DNA from: Zygosaccharomyces rouxii
Taxonomy: Eukaryota; Ascomycota; Saccharomycetes; Saccharomycetales; Saccharomycetaceae
NCBI RefSeq assembly: GCF_000026365.1
Contig: NC_012994.1
Coordinates: 62,001-126,000, forward strand
Direction: 5' to 3'
Length of the DNA: 64,000 nucleotides
Shown: positions 49,190 through 60,961 of the stretch, in pieces
Numbering within the stretch: position 1 is the stretch's first letter
How the letters are laid out: each line of letters begins with the position of its first letter
The notes under the pieces: generated by a model
Told to the model about the DNA's origin: nothing
The model's input: the letters and a program-made list of their open reading frames with translations, nothing else
The model's database searches: none
Made by a program: the position numbers and the translations under genes

Positions 49190-51505
49190 ATGACTCTTGA
49201 GACTCCAACGAGTAATGTTTTCCAGTCGCCCAAGGCTGTTGATTCTAAGAAGACAACCCATAAGACATCGACGGTGGAACCTCTTGTGAGTTTTATTTTT
49301 CCGGATGTTAGAGCATTACATGAGATACGATTAGAATCTTTTGTCGAGCTGCAGTATAAGGAGATTACCGTGCATGGATTTGAAATATACGTTGTGGAAC
49401 AATGGGCAGCTGAGAGGAAACTCTCTACAGTGATTACTTCATATACGGGTAATTCACAGGATACAATTCATGCAGTACAAGTGGTATTGCCCAAGGATCC
49501 CGAAAAATGGCCGGGAAGGTTTAAAGAATACTACGAGGATCTATCTATTTTCGCCAAGGCCAGAGTTATGCCCAAGGGTTCAATTTTCATTACTAATTTG
49601 GCCACCGTTCCATCTACTTTAAACCTATTGCATGTAGAATGTGGTGATGTGAGAGCAATTTGGAAAGATTTTGAAGTTAATTTTGACTTAAAGAGACTGC
49701 GATGTGGTGGTAGGTCTGCCTTACTCCTTGGCGGGACTTCCACAGCGGCTGAAGATAAATTTGGGCAACTGTACAAAATTTCAATTGATTTCGGTGAACG
49801 TAAGGTTTTGTTAAAAGAACTGGAACAATGTGAACATTTCCCACACTTACAAAGGAATTATCACCCTGTTATTGAATTAGTTACCATGATCCAGGTCTGT
49901 TTGAGCTATTTCAACCTTTATCATTCTGCAAAAGATGGATTACTTTGTGATAAGACTGAAGCTGCAGTGGCAAATTTCTGGTCAAAGTTAGCTAAATATT
50001 ATTTTGGCATTGAGAGACCAAAAAATGAAGGTATTTCGGGACCTGCCACAGTTGCAGCACTAATAAGTTTAGTCTTGAGTTGCTATTACAAGTTACAAGT
50101 GGAAGATTGCATATCTTCCAAAGATCCATTTGAGGAAGAAGAGTTTTTTGCCGGTATCTACAGTTTCCAGAAAAAACATGGAATCACCAGGGGTACAAAT
50201 CCTGTTTATTTGGATGATTTGACTTTGCAAAGATTATTTGAAGTGTCTGCAAAGACTTCGAGTTCAGATATATTCAAATTTAAAAAAGTGGTTAAATCAA
50301 CGGTATCTGATATTACTGGTAAGGGTAATCCGATGCATCTTTGTAATGAAATATTGACGACAGATTTAGATGTAATGGTTAAAAATATCCATAGTGGATC
50401 TATTGGTCTTCTTTGGAGGGGTAAAGGAAGATTACGCAGGAATTTTTATAAAGGTTATGACAACTTTTGTGAAATTAAATTCTCTAGAGGTGATCCCGAA
50501 TTACTCTTAGAAAAACAGGCAAATGAAATGCAAGGCGATGGTTCTGAGTCCCAGGAATCAACATCTTCAGCTGATCAGGAGAAAAATGTTTTTGATAATA
50601 ATTTGGTTAGATATAGCACTTCAAGTTCATCGGTATCGGCATCATCAATGTTTTGTAATTACGACAAGACGACTTATGCGACCAATTTTGGCTTGAATAA
50701 ACTTTATCATGGCGAATATTTTAGAAGGAATTCGATGCCGTTTCTGTCGGATGGTACTCACGATCCAATGTTGGAAACAAAAAAAAATGATGATACGGTG
50801 AAGGGACTGCATAGATCCAATTCGTTATCACAGGTACAGGACGTAGTTGAGCCATGGAGTTTACCATTTGATCCTTCCGTGGTAAGAATGGCAAGAGATT
50901 TATTGAAAATCAATAACTTAATACAGGTTCAAGAGAGGGAAGAAAAGGAGAAACAAACTTACATGCGTGAAAATGAGGTATGTCATGCTGGTCATGGTGA
51001 ATCCTTTGACACTGATTTCGATCATGTATTAAGTGGTTTACAAGGTTGTCATCAGGTTTACAATCATAAAGTCAAGAAATTAGAGGAAAATAATAAGGAA
51101 GTGGAAAAAAAACAGTTGTTACTATTTGGAGAGATGAGGGCATTGAGTTCACTGACATCAAAATTTAAATATGATATGGGTATTTTGGATATGAGAATGA
51201 GAGATGTTGAGGAAAGTATATCACAGTTTGATAAGAAATTAGCTGCGGTACAAAAATTGCTTGTCGATCAAGGATTAGGTAAAGCTTTGGGTACAGAACT
51301 CTTAGTGGACAAGGAACAATTAGAAAGCTGCTTAAAAGATTTCTTAGAAGCTGAAAATACCAAATATGAGGGTCTTTGCTGCAGAATGTGCAGTAAAAAA
51401 TACTTCAAGCAAATTCACAATGATTTGAAGGCATGGACTTCATGGGCTTTTAATAAATTCTTCAATAAAGATACCAAATTGACCGAAAATGAGGAAATTA
51501 TGTAG
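49190..51505 (+). CDS. STB6: Stb2/Stb6 orthologue (Sin3-binding protein, unduplicated)
   Basis: 771 aa (yeast Stb6 766). Conserved N-terminal block VSFIFPDVRALHEIRLESFVELQYKEITVHGFEIYVVEQW, a central Ser-rich linker, and a C-terminal helical and Cys-containing region (CCRMCSKKYFKQ) before a Trp-rich end. Stb2 and Stb6 bind Sin3 in two-hybrid tests; their function is unclear. In S. cerevisiae they are a duplicated pair (YMR053C and YKL072W) from the two chromosomes represented here; only one is present, so either symbol is fair. Confidence 0.88.
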   Translation: MTLETPTSNVFQSPKAVDSKKTTHKTSTVEPLVSFIFPDVRALHEIRLESFVELQYKEITVHGFEIYVVEQWAAERKLSTVITSYTGNSQDTIHAVQVVLPKDPEKWPGRFKEYYEDLSIFAKARVMPKGSIFITNLATVPSTLNLLHVECGDVRAIWKDFEVNFDLKRLRCGGRSALLLGGTSTAAEDKFGQLYKISIDFGERKVLLKELEQCEHFPHLQRNYHPVIELVTMIQVCLSYFNLYHSAKDGLLCDKTEAAVANFWSKLAKYYFGIERPKNEGISGPATVAALISLVLSCYYKLQVEDCISSKDPFEEEEFFAGIYSFQKKHGITRGTNPVYLDDLTLQRLFEVSAKTSSSDIFKFKKVVKSTVSDITGKGNPMHLCNEILTTDLDVMVKNIHSGSIGLLWRGKGRLRRNFYKGYDNFCEIKFSRGDPELLLEKQANEMQGDGSESQESTSSADQEKNVFDNNLVRYSTSSSSVSASSMFCNYDKTTYATNFGLNKLYHGEYFRRNSMPFLSDGTHDPMLETKKNDDTVKGLHRSNSLSQVQDVVEPWSLPFDPSVVRMARDLLKINNLIQVQEREEKEKQTYMRENEVCHAGHGESFDTDFDHVLSGLQGCHQVYNHKVKKLEENNKEVEKKQLLLFGEMRALSSLTSKFKYDMGILDMRMRDVEESISQFDKKLAAVQKLLVDQGLGKALGTELLVDKEQLESCLKDFLEAENTKYEGLCCRMCSKKYFKQIHNDLKAWTSWAFNKFFNKDTKLTENEEIM

Positions 51506-51521
51506 AATTTTGATTTTTGTA

Positions 51522-52142
51522 TCATATGGGTAAGTCAATAGATATATTATACCGGTTTTCCAACATTTTTAATTTAGATTGAAATTTAATGAAGTCCTTC
51601 GAATTTTTCGGTACTAAATTCCAATCTATCTCTTGCACCAAGTGTTTGAACTCTTGAATAACCAACTCGGATTTCCCTTTACTGACGTTAATTTCATTTC
51701 GCAGCACCTGACAGCTCATATCCAGCCTTTGACCATTCACCGTAAATTTCTCATCTATGAAATTCGTTACATCTTTCGAAGCTGCTAGTTTCCTTTCGAT
51801 GACAAAATTCCTAATTGAGCTTAGGTGTTCGTTGATTTCATTGATAAGTAACCAAACTTTATTGTTCATATACTCCTGTAACTCAATCTGCTTTACTAAT
51901 TCATAATTCTGCATAATCAATTGATCCTCTTCCGTAGGGGTCGATATTTTATCGAACAATTCTTTCTTTCTGGGTGAAACATTACCACTTAATTGTTCAT
52001 AATTAACGTATGACTGCTTAGCCAATCTTTTAAACAGATGTTCTACTTTATCCCTTTCTTGACGATTAGCTCGGCATTCAGCACTCAATATCTTAGTCAG
52101 TTGTAGAATGTATTCGAAATTATCACTACTGGAACCATCCAT
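51522..52142 (-). CDS. FAR3: Far3, Far3-7-8-9-10-11 complex (pheromone arrest)
   Basis: 206 aa (yeast 204), nearly all coiled coil. The N-terminus SDNFEYILQLTKILSAECRANRQERDKVEHLFKRLAKQS corresponds closely to yeast Far3. It is a component of the STRIPAK-like complex needed to keep G1 arrest during pheromone response. It converges with STB6 with 16 bp between the stops, and is the last gene of the YMR/YKL synteny block. Confidence 0.9.
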   Translation of the reverse strand: MDGSSSDNFEYILQLTKILSAECRANRQERDKVEHLFKRLAKQSYVNYEQLSGNVSPRKKELFDKISTPTEEDQLIMQNYELVKQIELQEYMNNKVWLLINEINEHLSSIRNFVIERKLAASKDVTNFIDEKFTVNGQRLDMSCQVLRNEINVSKGKSELVIQEFKHLVQEIDWNLVPKNSKDFIKFQSKLKMLENRYNISIDLPI

Positions 52143-52350
52143 AGTGAGCAGAATAAGGTTTACAAAACACTAGCAGCCTTCTTCAATAGAATTCGCCAAT
52201 ATTACCCAAGCGTCGTTGTAGTACGATAGTACGCAGAACCTTTACCGACCTTGATCTTTTGATTAGTAGTGTATCGTTAGGAAAATAACACATGCTGATA
52301 CTTTTCCATTATATCGTATTGTTAATTCATCCTAAACATAGATGGACAGT

Positions 52351-52451
52351 GAAGCGGTGGCTCAATGGTAGAGCTTTCGACTCCAGTTAGATCCTGGAAA
52401 TTTCCGGAATTGGCAATCGAAGGGTTGCAGGTTCAATTCCTGTCCGTTTCA
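52351..52451 (+). tRNA. tW(CCA): tRNA-Trp (CCA) with intron
   Basis: Acceptor stem GAAGCGG pairs with CCGTTTC (52444-52450), discriminator A at 52451. The A box lies in GGCTCAATGGTAGAG and the B box in GGTTCAATTCC. The anticodon is CCA (52383-52385). A 29-nt intron, placed one base 3' of the anticodon (about 52387-52415), leaves a 72-nt mature tRNA. The mature sequence equals yeast tRNA-Trp as I remember it, except that base 37 is G rather than A. A T run follows at 52461 as Pol III terminator. Confidence 0.96.
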
Positions 52452-52615
52452 TTCAAATTAATTTTTTTTTTGTAGATCCCCATGATAATAAAAGTACAGG
52501 AGGGAAGAACTCCCATATTTGAATAGCTCTCTATATCAATCACATTTAGACCTACCTTTTAAAATCAATTAAATCAAATTATTTACATAATCTACAAACC
52601 CTTTCTCCTATTAAC

Positions 52616-54364
52616 TTATTCCAAATGAAAAAAATCGTGGAAATATTTGGAACAAGGAATTGTAGCTCCCATCCTTGCACAGAGTAGGAAGATTCCACTG
52701 AATTTTCTATGCAATGAATAAGTTTCCTCGGGTGGTGGGCACAACCTTTCATCTAACATTAATCCAATATTAGCTCTTATTCTATCGGAGACTGTCTGAT
52801 CTCTAAAACTAAAGGGTTTGTCAATTGGCCCGGAAAATGGCTCACCCAAGGTAATAACACTGCGTACATGTGCATCCACCATCGCTTGTGATTCGAGACC
52901 ATTCAAATATCCTAAATCTTGTGATAATTTACGCACCATTTCATGATCCCCTAGGGTAGCATAAGTCAGTAACTTTCTGTAATCACTAATAAATTCATCT
53001 GGGAAAACCCTAGAGGCACCAAAATCTAGTAGTTCAATCTTGTGAGTCTTGTGGTTGTAAAGAAAATTGGCCCAGTTTGGGTCCGTTTGCATACAATGAA
53101 ATACCGCAATTTCTTGCAAGCATAACTTCATGATATTGCCAGCAATGTAATCCTTTAAGTGTTGAGGTGTTGATGGTGCTAACTTCATTATTTCTATACC
53201 CTCCATGCGACTCATGGTAATAACATTGCTAGTGGTTAAATCTGGGTACACGTGAGGAACTTCAAAAACAGGGTCATCCTCTAGTAATTTTTCAAATTGC
53301 TGTAAACATTGGGCCTCTCTCACATAATCACATTCCCATTTTAATTCTTTTCTAGCGTTGTCGATAGTTTTATCTAGAAATAACCCCTTTGGTAATAATC
53401 TAGAGGCCCCCAACACCATCATGATATTGTTTAAATCTGAATCAATAGAATCCTTGACACCCGGGTATTGAATCTTGACGACAACTTTATCACCATTTGG
53501 TAGAACTGCATTATGTACCTGACCAATACTAGCAGCTGCAATGGGGATTCTGTCAAATTTAGCAAAGTTAGATTTCCAATTATCACCAAATTCAGCTTTT
53601 AGCACTTTATCCAATTGTCTCTGGGGCATGTAATGAGCACTATTCTGTACACGAGATAGAATTTCGTAAAGGTCTCTGGGCAACACTTTATCGTCTTGGA
53701 ATGACAGAATTTGACCAACTTTTAGAGCAGCACCTCTCATTTGTGAAAATGTCTTCGTTATACGTTCCACATTGGAATCCGATAAAATCAGTTGTTTCCA
53801 AGTTGGAGTTCTCCCTTTGGCGACTTCTGTTATACCTTCAGTGGCAGCATGAATACCAACACCCGCTGCTAACGAACCGTAGTGGAAAAGACGTGCTAAT
53901 CGAGATGACGGCACTTCCGAGCTTTGTAATTCCCGTTGTGGTCTTTGAGATTCCTGCTGTTGTAATAGACGGCTCTACTCAATTGTTAGTCACATAATTC
54001 CTGTACAACCTATTAATCATAATCACAGCCATGTAGTTTTATTACATACTTCTTCTTCAGGTGGTACTTTGGTGGAAGTACTGTACTCCCTTGTACCCTT
54101 AGTGGTAGGCCCCACCTTCTTTCTAGATTTCTTTAGATGAGGTTTTCCACTATGTAAATTCCTCGTGTCTTCTGCCAGTTTCTTAGCTTCCTCCCATTTA
54201 GGATCATAAAACCACTGGTATTCGTTCAGAATAGGTCTAGTAAGAGTTGAAGTATTAATCCATGAACCCAATGATTCTTTACCAATATCCCATGAGCCAC
54301 TCAATACACTTCTCGCTGATGAACCAAGGCAGTATATGTGGTAAAGGGTTCTTCTGGTGCTCAT
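52616..54364 (-). CDS. COQ8: Coq8 (Abc1), mitochondrial ADCK-type atypical kinase for coenzyme Q synthesis (spliced: 54364-54050, 53974-52616)
   Basis: 557 aa after splicing (yeast 501). The main exon has no ATG before the conserved region: its frame begins after a TAG at 53975, and PSSRLARLFHYG is preceded by SSEV with a GTG. Joining an upstream 105-codon exon in phase 0 supplies an N-terminus (MSTRRTLYHIYCLGSSARSV... ending EYSTSTKVPPEEE) with mitochondrial character. Kinase features: KxGQ motif (ALKVGQILSF), A-rich loop AAASIGQVH, VVVKIQYPG, ECDYVREA and DFG in LLDFGASR. Coq8 supports the matrix CoQ synthome, with ATPase rather than kinase activity. Confidence 0.9.
53975..54049 (-). other. 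COQ8 intron
   Basis: 75 nt. Minus-strand donor GTATGT (54049-54044), branch GACTAAC (53991-53985), acceptor GAGTAG ending at 53975. The exons are in phase 0. Using the AG three bases earlier would put a TAG first in exon 2. Without splicing, the upstream exon would be a 113-aa ORF and the kinase would lack a start codon. Confidence 0.87.
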
Positions 54365-57119
<2,755 letters not shown>

Positions 57120-57377
57120 ACATGTGTACTCAGTTGAAATAATAGAAATTGTATAATAATAACTGAACTGGTTATAAAATCACTTTTTGGCTTGAGCGCT
57201 GAGTCTTGTGACTCCGAAGTCCTTGTTTGTCATAGTGCGGCTGTACTTAATCGCCCATATGGGGAAGGGGGGATGAACTTCACCACACATTAATTGCAAT
57301 ACTAGTGTGGTCAACTCAGAGAAGGAAATACAAGATCCCTATCTCTACACCTCGATAGCTAAGAAGTACATAGTATT

Positions 57378-57770
57378 ATGACTGGTTTAAGTGAATCCTT
57401 TTTACAGCTAACAATGCTGGGAGACGGCAGCCCAAATGAAGATGTCTTACAATTGTTGATGTATTCCAACTTTCGTGAACAACTGAGTGAATCTGCACAG
57501 GAGCTGCACAACATAACGGACAGGATTCTTGTCCATCGGGCGTCAAGATCAGTAACTTCGATAGAAGCTCACGGTCTTATTTTACCACTGATGGCGATGT
57601 TGATAGAGAGCAGGGAAAGGGCAAAAAGAATCTATAGAGATGCATTATCATCAAGAATGAGTACTACCACCGATTGGAATATTGATCCGCTGTGTGACGA
57701 AGTGCATGAGGAATTAATAAGGACTAATGATTTGTTAAAACTGTACCCAAGAAGGGAGTCATTGTGGTAA
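57378..57770 (+). CDS. GPG1: Gpg1, proposed gamma-like subunit with Gpa2
   Basis: 130 aa (yeast about 126), all helical, with SIEAHGLILPLMAMLIESRERAKRIYRDAL as the most conserved-looking part. It lies between PRP43 (YGL120C) and NAB2 (YGL122C), exactly where S. cerevisiae has GPG1 (YGL121C), in the same orientation. Gpg1 is a proposed gamma subunit mimic of the Gpr1-Gpa2 sensing pathway and a prion-affecting factor. The sequence diverges fast, so position is the main evidence. Confidence 0.8.
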   Translation: MTGLSESFLQLTMLGDGSPNEDVLQLLMYSNFREQLSESAQELHNITDRILVHRASRSVTSIEAHGLILPLMAMLIESRERAKRIYRDALSSRMSTTTDWNIDPLCDEVHEELIRTNDLLKLYPRRESLW

Positions 57771-58272
57771 TTGGGAACAAATTTGGAAATAAAACGTCAT
57801 TGTATGATATGGACGTAAATGACTAGGTAAGTAGGTGATGATCGACGTTATGGTTATCTAGAATTTTAAATAATTAAGAACTGAATACATGGGTACGAAT
57901 TGCTCTTTTGAAGTGGTATACAATGCGTGAATGCTTTGATTCATGAACAAAACAATAAAATTAGTAACTGAATTTTTTCCAATTGTAAGAATCCTTAACC
58001 AATACAAACAAACTTCGAAAACTTCAGCAAAATTATCTACAAATGCTCCAAAATTCCTATTTTCTGGTTCTACTAACGATTATTGTATTTGTATTTGTAT
58101 CGGTATTACAATAAATAATATCTATGAACCGCCAATGGTAAAGACCGGGTAACGGATGACATATAAAATTTTTTTGGTATCCGTTATAAAAACGAAGGGT
58201 GATTACGAAAAGAATCATTTCCCTTCCTTCAAGATACCATCAACGACAAGGACCAGTGGAAAGATAGATAAG
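57771..58272. other. Intergenic region GPG1/NAB2
   Basis: 502 bp, AT-rich; NAB2 promoter and leader. A short ATG frame at 57943-58152 has no coding character. No other feature is seen. Confidence 0.5.
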
Positions 58273-59784
58273 ATGTCTAGTGAACAATATACAGAGAATC
58301 TGAAGATCATAGTTGCCGAGAAGCTCGGTACACTAGAAAATTTCAACGAAGATATCAAATATGTGGCAGAATACATTGTTTTACTGATGGTAAACGGAGG
58401 AACTTTAGAGAACGTTGTACATGAATTATCGACTCTGTTCGACTCTGTGTCGACAGAGGCTCTGACCGATGTTGTTCAAACAGCTTTCTTTGCCCTGGAA
58501 GCTCTACAGCAAGGTGAAACTGTGGATAGTATTGTAGGTAAGATAAGAGGTGTTTTACAGCAACCAGTTCAACAAGAGCAACAACCACAGCCACCTCAGC
58601 AAGAGCAACAGCAGCAGCAACAGCCCCCTCAACCTCCAGCACCTATGTCAGCTTTTGGTGGTATAGTATCGACAGAGCCTCCCGCTAAATTGAATACTAC
58701 TGATTTCCAACCAAATTTCCAGCAGAGAAACGGTGCTGTTGGTAAAGGTGGTCGCGGCGGTCGCGGTGGCCGTGGTGCAACTCGTGGTGCCGGCAGGGGT
58801 GCCAGCCGCAACGGCAACGCCAGATTCAACCCACTAGCTAAAGCACTAGGTATAAACGGTGAGGGTGCTGGTAATTTGAATTTTGTGCATAGTAAGAAGG
58901 AGGGTCGTTGTAAAGTTTTTCCTCGTTGCCCCTTGGGTAAGTCATGTCCACACGCACATCCTACTAAGGTGTGTAACGACTACCCCAATTGTCCTAAACC
59001 ACCTGGCACTTGTGAATTTTTGCACCCAAGTGAAGATGAAGAATTAATGAGAGAAATTGAAAGAACTCGTGAAGAGTTTCAACAAAGGAAGGCCGCTTTA
59101 CTTGCTGCCAAGGCTAAACCGGTGCAAACAGGTATTGTTATCTGCAAATTCGGTATTTTGTGTTCTAATCCTCTATGTCCCTTTGGTCACCCAACGCCGG
59201 CTAATGAAGATGCTAAGGTATTGGAACTAATGTGGTGTGCAAACAATCTAACGTGCCAAGACCCAAGTTGTACTCGCGCTCACTCTTCGCTATCCAAGAT
59301 TAGAGATGTGACGCCTTTAGGAGGTCCAAAGAAACCACCTGTGGTTATGGCTCCACGTCCTGTGGAAAAATCGTTGGAGCAATGTAAGTTCGGTACTCAT
59401 TGTACCAACAAACGTTGCAAATACAGACATGCTCGCTCACACATCATGTGCCGTGAAGGTGCTAACTGTACAAGAATAGACTGTCTTTTCGGACATCCAA
59501 TTAATGAGGATTGTAAATTTGGTATTGATTGCAGAAATCCAAACTGTTTGTTTAGACACCCAACCGGTAGAAATATCGATGCCAATACGAACAGTGGTAA
59601 TGGTGGAGCCGCTAATGCTGAAAATACTGGTGTTGGCGAAGGTTTTTCTACTAGTCAGAGGTTATTTGCCATTCCCGAGGGCCCCCACATCGAACAATCA
59701 CAAGCACAAGGCGGTGGCGGTTTGCCCTCGATATATGCTCCAGCTAATGCACAAAATATGGATCAGGACACGGATATGAATTAA
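58273..59784 (+). CDS. NAB2: Nab2, nuclear poly(A)-binding zinc-finger protein
   Basis: 503 aa from the ATG at 58273 (yeast 525); the frame is open upstream, but MSSEQYTENLKIIVAEKLG is the conserved start. Order: N-terminal PWI-like fold (1-97), a Gln/Pro-rich stretch (about 105-130), an RGG box (GRGGRGGRGATRGAGRGASR, about 160-180), then seven CCCH fingers (CKVFPRC, CNDYPNC, CKFGILC, CANNLTC, CKFGTHC, CREGANC, CKFGIDC). Fingers 5-7 bind A-rich RNA. Nab2 controls poly(A) length and mRNA export with Mex67, Mlp1 and Gfd1. Confidence 0.96.
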   Translation: MSSEQYTENLKIIVAEKLGTLENFNEDIKYVAEYIVLLMVNGGTLENVVHELSTLFDSVSTEALTDVVQTAFFALEALQQGETVDSIVGKIRGVLQQPVQQEQQPQPPQQEQQQQQQPPQPPAPMSAFGGIVSTEPPAKLNTTDFQPNFQQRNGAVGKGGRGGRGGRGATRGAGRGASRNGNARFNPLAKALGINGEGAGNLNFVHSKKEGRCKVFPRCPLGKSCPHAHPTKVCNDYPNCPKPPGTCEFLHPSEDEELMREIERTREEFQQRKAALLAAKAKPVQTGIVICKFGILCSNPLCPFGHPTPANEDAKVLELMWCANNLTCQDPSCTRAHSSLSKIRDVTPLGGPKKPPVVMAPRPVEKSLEQCKFGTHCTNKRCKYRHARSHIMCREGANCTRIDCLFGHPINEDCKFGIDCRNPNCLFRHPTGRNIDANTNSGNGGAANAENTGVGEGFSTSQRLFAIPEGPHIEQSQAQGGGGLPSIYAPANAQNMDQDTDMN

Positions 59785-59826
59785 GTGTAACTGTTAATAT
59801 TATTAATTCGTTTTCAATGTAATGTA

Positions 59827-59857
59827 ATAAAATAAAAAAAAAATAAAGAAAAAAGAA
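59827..59857 (+). promoter_or_regulatory. A-rich tract in the NAB2 3' UTR
   Basis: About 30 nt almost entirely A with scattered T and G, starting 43 nt after the stop. S. cerevisiae NAB2 carries a 26-A run in its 3' UTR through which Nab2 limits its own mRNA. This tract is the likely counterpart although interrupted. Confidence 0.6.
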
Positions 59858-59863
59858 TGGAAA

Positions 59864-59910
59864 CCATTTGCACAAGTGGTTGTCAAGAGGAAAATCATTT
59901 GCATAAATGG
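59864..59910 (+). repeat. Tandem hairpin pair downstream of NAB2
   Basis: CCATTTGCACAAGTGG (59864-59879) and TCATTTGCATAAATGG (59895-59910), each followed by TTGT. Both fold into 6-bp stems (with T.G wobbles) around 4-nt loops; the differences between them keep the pairing. The period is 31 nt. Confidence 0.6.
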
Positions 59911-60202
59911 TTGTAGTATCTTGAGTAACTTTGCACTGGTAGTATAGATGTAGTCACAGATTCTTGCCGTAGGCATATCTTGGATAAAAGTATCTTGCGT
60001 AAGCTTCTTGTTCTTAACCTTGATTTTCAATCTTAGAATTGGTGTCAAAACGCTAGCGGGTCAAGTCGTCCTAAGAACGACGACAACCAGGGCGACATAA
60101 GATAAAGACTACCAAAGATCAATCAAGTTCAACACAACACAACTCATGAAATTAGAGCTAAGTTACAAACGTTAAAAATTACAAACTTAGACACATCCGC
60201 GC

Positions 60203-60961
60203 TTAGAATCTCTTCTTTTGCACAGCAGCTTCGTCGGCGTAGATGTCCAATGGAGAAACTGGCAAAGCGTGTTCGGCCCACAAGTTTGGAGTCAAGAAAC
60301 CGTAAGTGTTACCGATAGCAGCGAAAGCAGCCTTCAAAGTGTTTTCCAAAGTTCTGGTGGAACCGGTGGATTGAGTGTAAACATCTTCCAAACCGGCCAA
60401 TTCCAACAACTTCTTAACACCTGGAGAAGCGACGATACCAGAACCTCTTGGAGCTGGAATCAATCTAACGGTAACGGAACCACACTTACCGGAGGTCTTG
60501 GTAGCCAAAGAGTGAGGTTCACCCAAGTTGTTACCCCAGTAACCTCTTCTGATTGGAATAACAGACAACTTGGCGATCATGATACCAGCTCTGATGGCAC
60601 CAGCAACTTCCTTGGCGGTCTTGATACCCAAACCGACGTGACCGTTGGAGTCACCAACGACAACGACAGCCTTAAATCTGGTTCTTTGACCGGCTCTGGT
60701 TTGCTTTTGAACTGGCTTGATGTTCATAACTTCATCGGACAAACCTGGCAACAAAGTGTCAATGATTTGGAATTCCTTGACTGGCAAAGAGTGCAAGAAA
60801 ATTTCTTCGATGGTAGTTAGCTTACCAGCTTTCACCAATCTACCCAACTTGGTGACAGGGACCCATCCCTTTTCTTCGACGTTTCTACCTCTTCTTTGGA
60901 AACGACCTCTGTTTCTACCGGCGAAACCGCCTCTTCTTTGTTCTGGAGCTGCAGCAGACAT
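60203..60961 (-). CDS. RPS2: Ribosomal protein S2 (uS5)
   Basis: 252 aa from the ATG at 60961 (yeast 254); an upstream ATG 48 nt earlier would add 16 residues not seen in the family. An N-terminal Arg/Gly region ([18 protein letters not shown], an RGG-type methylation target of Rmt1) is followed by the S5 domain ([63 protein letters not shown]). It is part of the mRNA entry channel of the 40S subunit. Codon bias is very strong. Confidence 0.98.
   Translation of the reverse strand: MSAAAPEQRRGGFAGRNRGRFQRRGRNVEEKGWVPVTKLGRLVKAGKLTTIEEIFLHSLPVKEFQIIDTLLPGLSDEVMNIKPVQKQTRAGQRTRFKAVVVVGDSNGHVGLGIKTAKEVAGAIRAGIMIAKLSVIPIRRGYWGNNLGEPHSLATKTSGKCGSVTVRLIPAPRGSGIVASPGVKKLLELAGLEDVYTQSTGSTRTLENTLKAAFAAIGNTYGFLTPNLWAEHALPVSPLDIYADEAAVQKKRF

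Larger units (their letters stand above)
59785..60202. other. Convergent region NAB2/RPS2
   Basis: 418 bp. It holds the A-rich NAB2 3' UTR tract, two tandem similar hairpins, and the RPS2 3' region. No gene. Confidence 0.6.

Noticed and set aside
54026..54364. Separate 113-aa gene next to COQ8
   Set aside because: Contains a perfect splice donor at a codon boundary, and its joining repairs the COQ8 start; it is better explained as exon 1.
58156..58272. N-terminal extension of NAB2
   Set aside because: It would place 39 unrelated residues before the conserved MSSEQYTENLK start; this is leader sequence.
60218..60820. 200-codon open frame antisense to RPS2
   Set aside because: Long antisense frames are common opposite strongly codon-biased genes; the composition (Ser, Gly, Gln-rich, no domain) mirrors the RPS2 codons.
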